A stretch of 64,000 nt of DNA from Erythrobasidium yunnanense. Its lineage: Eukaryota; Basidiomycota; Cystobasidiomycetes; Erythrobasidiales; Erythrobasidiaceae. The DNA lies in NCBI GenBank assembly GCA_001600175.1, contig BCJC01000001.1, forward strand, positions 3,705,652-3,769,651, in the 5' to 3' direction. Below the pieces are notes generated by a model. The model was not told where the DNA came from and made no database searches. It was given only the letters and a program-made list of their open reading frames with translations. A program made the translations under genes and the position numbers. Numbering within the stretch: position 1 is the stretch's first letter; each line of letters starts with the position of its first letter. Shown here in pieces: positions 59,675 through 64,000 of this stretch.

Positions 59675-62600
59675 TTACGACTCCTCGCCATTGCGTATCA
59701 GTCCCCTCGAGAAGGCTTTCACTATACTCTCGAATCTATCGTCCGCCTCCTCTACTTCCTGCGTGAACAGATCATGCCGGCCCTGCAGCTGTTCATTCGA
59801 AGCCTTGATCTCCTGAATGACACCATGGCTTGCTGCGCACATCGGACACGAACCCTCATTGTCCGCCAAGCATCGTTGGTGATAAGAATGTTTGCACATG
59901 AAGTGCACAGCAGGGAGTTCCAGTGTGCCTCCACAAGCTGAGCAGCGCGTGACTTGGAAGACTCGAGGCGCATCTGGATCAGAGAGCTCTTGAATCTCTT
60001 TCTCCTTTCGCGCGATGTCTGCCGTATATGATTGGGATAATGTACGATCGGCAGCTGTCTCCTCTCTTTCGCTTGCGATCTGCCGCCGAAGGTATTCTTT
60101 AACCATACCGACTTTGGCTGCATCGCTCTTCGATAGTGTCTGCACTACAGCTATCGGCGGCATGATCTTGTCTGCATCGATGTGTTCCAGGACTTTGAGC
60201 AGGTCTGACTGGTATTTGCTCAGCAGAGCGGAGGATGATGTGAGGTATCGAAGAACAAGCGGGTACAGATTGTGATTATCTGGACCATGCTCTTCTAGCG
60301 CTAAGAGGACTTCTTTTTCTGCTTCTGTGCGCTCTGCAGGCGATACGGACTGTGATCGAGACCGGTCGATCCAGAAGTGGATGATGTCCTGGAACATGCC
60401 CAGCTTTTCGTAGATTGACAAAATCCCAGGAATGAAAGAGGTAGTCGTGCATATGAGCAGGGCTTGCATGAGGTCGAGCGGTACTTCCTTGTCCTCTTGC
60501 TGAAGCAGGCGCAAAGCTTTTTCTTCCAAGTCGCCCTTTATGTCCGGAGAAGATGTACTGGCAGCAGCTTCTGACAGATACACCTCAATGAGCGTATTCC
60601 AGACCGCCTCTTGATCCTTTTGCTCTTTCTCGTCCGGATGACTATGCTCCGCTAGGTCATTCAGCTGTTCAGGCCACCGCCTCGCAGCGATACTTTCCAG
60701 AAAGGTGATGAAGTAGGATGGCTGATCGATATAGTGTGCGAAGAATTGCCGAATATCCGGCAGTGGCTCGCTAGCGAGTGGAACAGGCGAAGCTGATCGC
60801 TCAACCTCTACCCAACTCGGTTCACTGGCTCGGGCGTCGCGAGTCACCATCACGCTCGGGACGGCAGAGGACGACTTTGTCTGTGTTGTCGGAGCAGGCG
60901 GCTGTGTCTGTGTCGCAGGTGCAGGTGCAGGTGCAGGTGCAGGTTTGGCTGATGCTACAGACTTCGTCAGAGCAAGGTAGGACAGATACGATGTTTTGGC
61001 AGTAGCCGCTTCTTGCTCTTTGTCCAGCACGCTCGTCCCTGGCTCTTCTTCAGGCTGATTCAGCGTGCCGCAGCATAGATCGACTAACAAGCTTGTCGTC
61101 TCCTTCGGCAGGTGAGCCAGCAGGTTGTTGCCATATTTCCGCAAGTTCTCTTCCGCCACTTCTTGGCCTAGAGTGCGTATGAACTTGATCGCATCGCCAT
61201 ACTGCTCTCTATCTTCGATCTGGATGCGCAGGTATTCTTCTGGCTGATTGTAAGTCTTGGCAAGATAGACGGCATGATCGTAATATCCAGCTTGTCGACA
61301 TACGCGAATGGCGGTTTCTAGATCAAAAGGTAGCTCGCCAGTCGTTGATATCGATGCTGAGGTGATGAACGAGTCGAGGCGTTCGGTATCCTTGAGCTTC
61401 GCATAGCAGTTCAGGAGCAGAGTGGTAATATCGCTATTTGCCAGACCTTGCGAGTGAAGCTCTTGCAGATACGACGTGAGATTATTGATTCGCTGGCCAT
61501 CGAGAAACTACCCAAGAATGAGGTAAGTTTTTGTCTTCTGTTGATGCTGGTAAGCACCTACTTTGCGGATGACATAGCTTGGCTGCACAGAGCCTATCGT
61601 ACGTATGTATTGGGACATAGCATCGTCGAAGAGGCCCTTATCGTAATGGAAGTCTCCAAATCTTCTGTATATGTCCGCTACTTCGCTTTCGTCTAACCCT
61701 GCCTGACGTGCAAGCTTGATGGCGAGCAGATCTACAGCAAGTGCGCTCAGCTTCACTATTACTTGTTGATGAAAGAAGTAGATAACGCACATTGACTTTT
61801 AGAGAATAGCATGTTGAGCTTATCTTGGGTCGACCTCTCCACCAATCTCGAGACTTTACTATCGTTCGTGAGGATAAAGACATCTCCCCATTCGCACAAC
61901 ACCTCTCTCACACCTTCAGGGAAGGCGCCAGAATAAGCTACAAACCTATTCTCCGGCTCGAAAATGGTGACTTTCGCAATGTCCGTTGAGGAATCGAAAG
62001 GCTGGCCTGTTGAAGCAGCTACGCCTGTCCGTTGATCTCGCACAAAGTTACGCACAGTGGCTGATTGGGAAGAAGCAGTAGGCACGAAAGGTGGGGAAGT
62101 GATTATGAGGTAATTCAGGTAAGTCGTGATGGCGGATTTAGGTCCTTCGTAGACGAAGGATTGGCCTCTGCCCTCGGGAGTATATAGGAAGATAGCTTCC
62201 TCTTTCGCAATGACTAGTTCTCCGCCGGGTAGCAGAGTACTGCAATTCAGAGGCGCGCCAGTATCGTCCAAGACAGTCGCATGGGCTGATGATCCAAGTA
62301 TAGCTTTCCCTGTTGGCGTCGTTGTATATGTGAGGATCTGATGAGTCGTGACTATGAAGAGCGTGATATTGGATGTATTCGATTTATCGTCTTTCTGGAT
62401 AGCAGTCTGGCCGGTGATGGAATTGGTCGTCCCGCTGTGAGGTGAAGCTTGGGTGAAGGAAAGGCCAGTTATAGGATGCGCAGGAGATGTATGGATGAGT
62501 TTCGGCTTGGGAAGATTGGCAGGAGCGGCTGTTGAGGCTGCAGACTGAATATATTGATCGAGCTGTCGCAGTAGAAGCACCGTTCCGTCTGCCATTCCTA

Positions 62601-63221
62601 TTGCTATAAGAGAGAGAGTAGCAGTCATTGCGAACGTAGAGACTGGATGCGACCGCGTTCCGTGAATGACACGTCCAGAAGCCAGCAGTCTTGACTGGCC
62701 AGTCTTCTTGTCATCATGGCGGATATTCCATACTTTCAGGACTGGATGCGGACTAGCTTCTTCTTCCTGGAAACCACCGAGATGTAAGCTAATACTAGAG
62801 GAGGATCATGCATAGATGATCGCACCCCTAAAGTGACGAGCACGCCCTTTGCTCCAGCGAATTTGAGGTGGGTGACTCTTCCATTGTCTGGATGTGCATA
62901 GAAGGAGCGCGTTATGTCCAAGTCCGGGTTGCAGATATGAACTTGGCCATGGATATCGGCAACCACGACGAGGCCTTGGCCAGCTGTAACGGTCGAGATT
63001 TCGGGAGTAGACTGGGATCGCAATCAGTATGCGATGTTCGAACCATTGTAAAGTCTTGAATTCCACCTTGAATGGCTGCGGGCTTTGACCTGGCTCGAGC
63101 CGGTCATGGACAGCTTGCGAGCTGAAGAAGGTGAACTGTTTCCACTATTATGTACATTAGCTTATTGTCTTAATGCTCATTGTTAGTATTTGCCCACTGA
63201 GGAACCCGCTGCAGTGGTCAT
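59675..63221 (-). CDS. VPS11: HOPS/CORVET subunit Vps11/Pep5 (1094 aa)
   Basis: Core scaffold of the vacuolar tethering complexes, with a RING domain. Exons 63221-63198, 63144-63067, 63011-62826, 62766-61797, 61755-61562 and 61507-59675 sum to 1095 codons. The first exon encodes only MTTAAGSS; its intron has a perfect TACTAAC branch site and leads to WKQFTFFSSQAV. The beta-propeller contains VVVADIHGQVHIC, VLKVWNIRHDDKKTGQS and AIGMADGTVLLLRQLD. The clathrin-repeat region has DIYRRFGDFHYDKGLFDDAM, TIGSVQPSYVIRKFLDGQRI and IYEKLGMFQDIIHFWIDR. The C-terminal RING is C-SACGGTLELPAVHFMCKH to YHQRCLADNEGSCPMC. An Ala-Pro repeat linker (60916-60945) is a species-specific insert. Confidence 0.95.
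60916..60945. repeat. Hexanucleotide repeat in VPS11
   Basis: Five near-perfect GCAGGT/GGTGCA units. On the coding strand they give alternating Ala-Pro in the disordered linker upstream of the RING half; unit number is likely to vary between strains. Confidence 0.85.
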
Positions 63222-63336
63222 GGATCAGTCCTGATTCAAGGCTTTCAAGGGTCTGTCTTTCGCGGATTTCAACACTTTCTTTGAAGGTCAATCTACCATC
63301 ATGTTGAACACACCATTCCTACGCAGTGAGGGCATA
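63222..63336. promoter_or_regulatory. Bidirectional promoter of VPS11 and QCR10
   Basis: 115 bases between divergent ATGs (79 if QCR10 starts at 63301). It holds TTTCAAGGG (63243-63251) and TTTCAACACTTTC (63267-63279), both also found in the MRPL7/MRPL3 promoter. Confidence 0.45.
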
Positions 63337-63752
63337 ATGCAAGGCCACTCGTACAGCCAGCCAAAGACTACAGTCTCGTCAGTCAACGCAACGTCTCTGT
63401 AGCGAGGCGAAGTTCTGAGATCGTTAGGTTTCTACAGAAAAGCAAGGTTCGCACCGACATTCAAGCACGCAAAGATCAACGTTATGGGTATCACACCTTC
63501 CATCATGACCCGCTGGGTCCCAATCCTCGGTTTCTGGAGCGTTGGAGCTGGTGCCGGTCTTGCCCTATACCTCTCAGACATGTCAGTCGCAGTATGTTTC
63601 GACAATGCTTCAGCAAGAGTTACTGACACCTTCTTGTTCACGGGTGTGCTTGCGATTGCAGTCCCAAGTTCAAGAACGACGTTCTCGACAAGATTCCCCT
63701 TGTCCGCCTCTATTTTGTCAATGATACTCCTGAGAGTGACAAGCCCTTCTAA
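63337..63752 (+). CDS. QCR10: Cytochrome bc1 complex subunit Qcr10 (91 aa)
   Basis: Small single-TM subunit of respiratory complex III. Exons 63337-63377, 63438-63581 and 63662-63752 sum to 92 codons. The core reads TPSIMTRWVPILGFWSVGAG with the TM segment through AGLALYLSDIPKFKND, then KIPLVRLYFVNDTPESDKPF, which matches the family ending (E/D-D-K-P). An in-frame ATG at 63301 would lengthen the N-terminus by 12 residues; the ATG at 63337 is preferred for the usual length. The first intron (63378-63437) is inferred from phase and a GTCAGT donor. Confidence 0.85.
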
Positions 63753-64000
63753 GTGCATTCTACGCACTCGTACATCCTCTCTATAGCTTCTGGACGCTCC
63801 TCTGGCCTTTTGAGACCCTTTCGCGGCAAGACGGCATAGACACCCCGTTGTTCTCCCCAAAGCCTACATCGCTTTTCCCTGTGTCCTGTGCAATCATAGT
63901 ATCCGTCACATACGTATATTCACAACATACAGTACGGAAAGTGCGGGAGACTCGCTTGGGCTGGAGCTGACTATTGAAAGAGCCCTTCAGTACGGCGAGG

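Noticed and set aside
1-64000. Transposons, LTR or virus-like elements, CRISPR arrays, tRNA and rRNA genes
   Set aside because: None found: no long repeats, no transposase, reverse transcriptase or capsid-like frames, no A/B-box pairs in the gaps, and no spaced direct repeats.

Overview
This is nuclear DNA from a gene-dense fungus, most likely a basidiomycete yeast. I place about 30 protein genes in 64 kb, roughly one per 2.1 kb. Almost every gene carries short spliceosomal introns, mostly 50-65 nt, with GTRNGY donors and CTNAY-like branch sites. Products such as a CAS1-type capsular O-acetyltransferase, an RTA1-like protein and an arrestin-domain trafficking adaptor fit a basidiomycete. The genus cannot be fixed by eye. 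I see no transposon, no LTR or virus-like element, no tRNA or rRNA gene and no CRISPR array. All gene models below were spliced by hand from the bases; where exon lengths are given as checked, they sum to an open frame.

Layout. 1-9.4 kb: 3' part of ERG1 (+), a small hydrophilic protein (-), LST8 (+), a long-chain acyl-CoA ligase (-), an SDR-like/DUF1776-like protein (-). 9.5-17 kb: Sec14-like lipid transfer protein (+), arrestin-domain protein (+), Pol III subunit RPC82 (+). 17-29 kb: GGC1 mitochondrial GTP/GDP carrier (-), GH5 exo-beta-1,3-glucanase (+), ZIP metal transporter (-), RRP6 (-), SSU72 (-), RPB12 (-). 29-41 kb: CAS1 (+), HEL2/ZNF598 (+), a secreted aspartoacylase/succinylglutamate-desuccinylase-like protein (+), CTF4/MCL1 (+). 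41-50 kb: divergent mitoribosomal genes MRPL7 (-) and MRPL3 (+), an unknown membrane protein (-), GDP-mannose pyrophosphorylase (-), an unknown Ser-rich protein (-). 50-64 kb: MCM4 (-), an unknown membrane protein (+), an RTA1-like protein (-), an APH-fold kinase-like protein (-), RHEB (+), VPS11 (-), QCR10 (+).

The genes are mostly conserved housekeeping functions and do not form a pathway cluster. Loose themes are RNA metabolism (RRP6, SSU72, RPB12, RPC82, HEL2), the replisome (MCM4, CTF4), TOR signalling (LST8, RHEB, about 54 kb apart), mitochondria (GGC1, MRPL3, MRPL7, QCR10) and cell surface or glycan building (ERG1, GH5, CAS1, GDP-mannose synthesis).

No clearly new biological system is visible. 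The points most worth a second look are gene-structure oddities: three GC-AG introns, coding microexons of 6 nt (GDP-mannose pyrophosphorylase) and 8 nt (RHEB), an in-frame UAG followed by 86 open codons in a Ser-rich gene, a RHEB with no CaaX box, and a compact bidirectional promoter between two mitoribosomal genes that carries two inverted repeats, one of which recurs upstream of QCR10.
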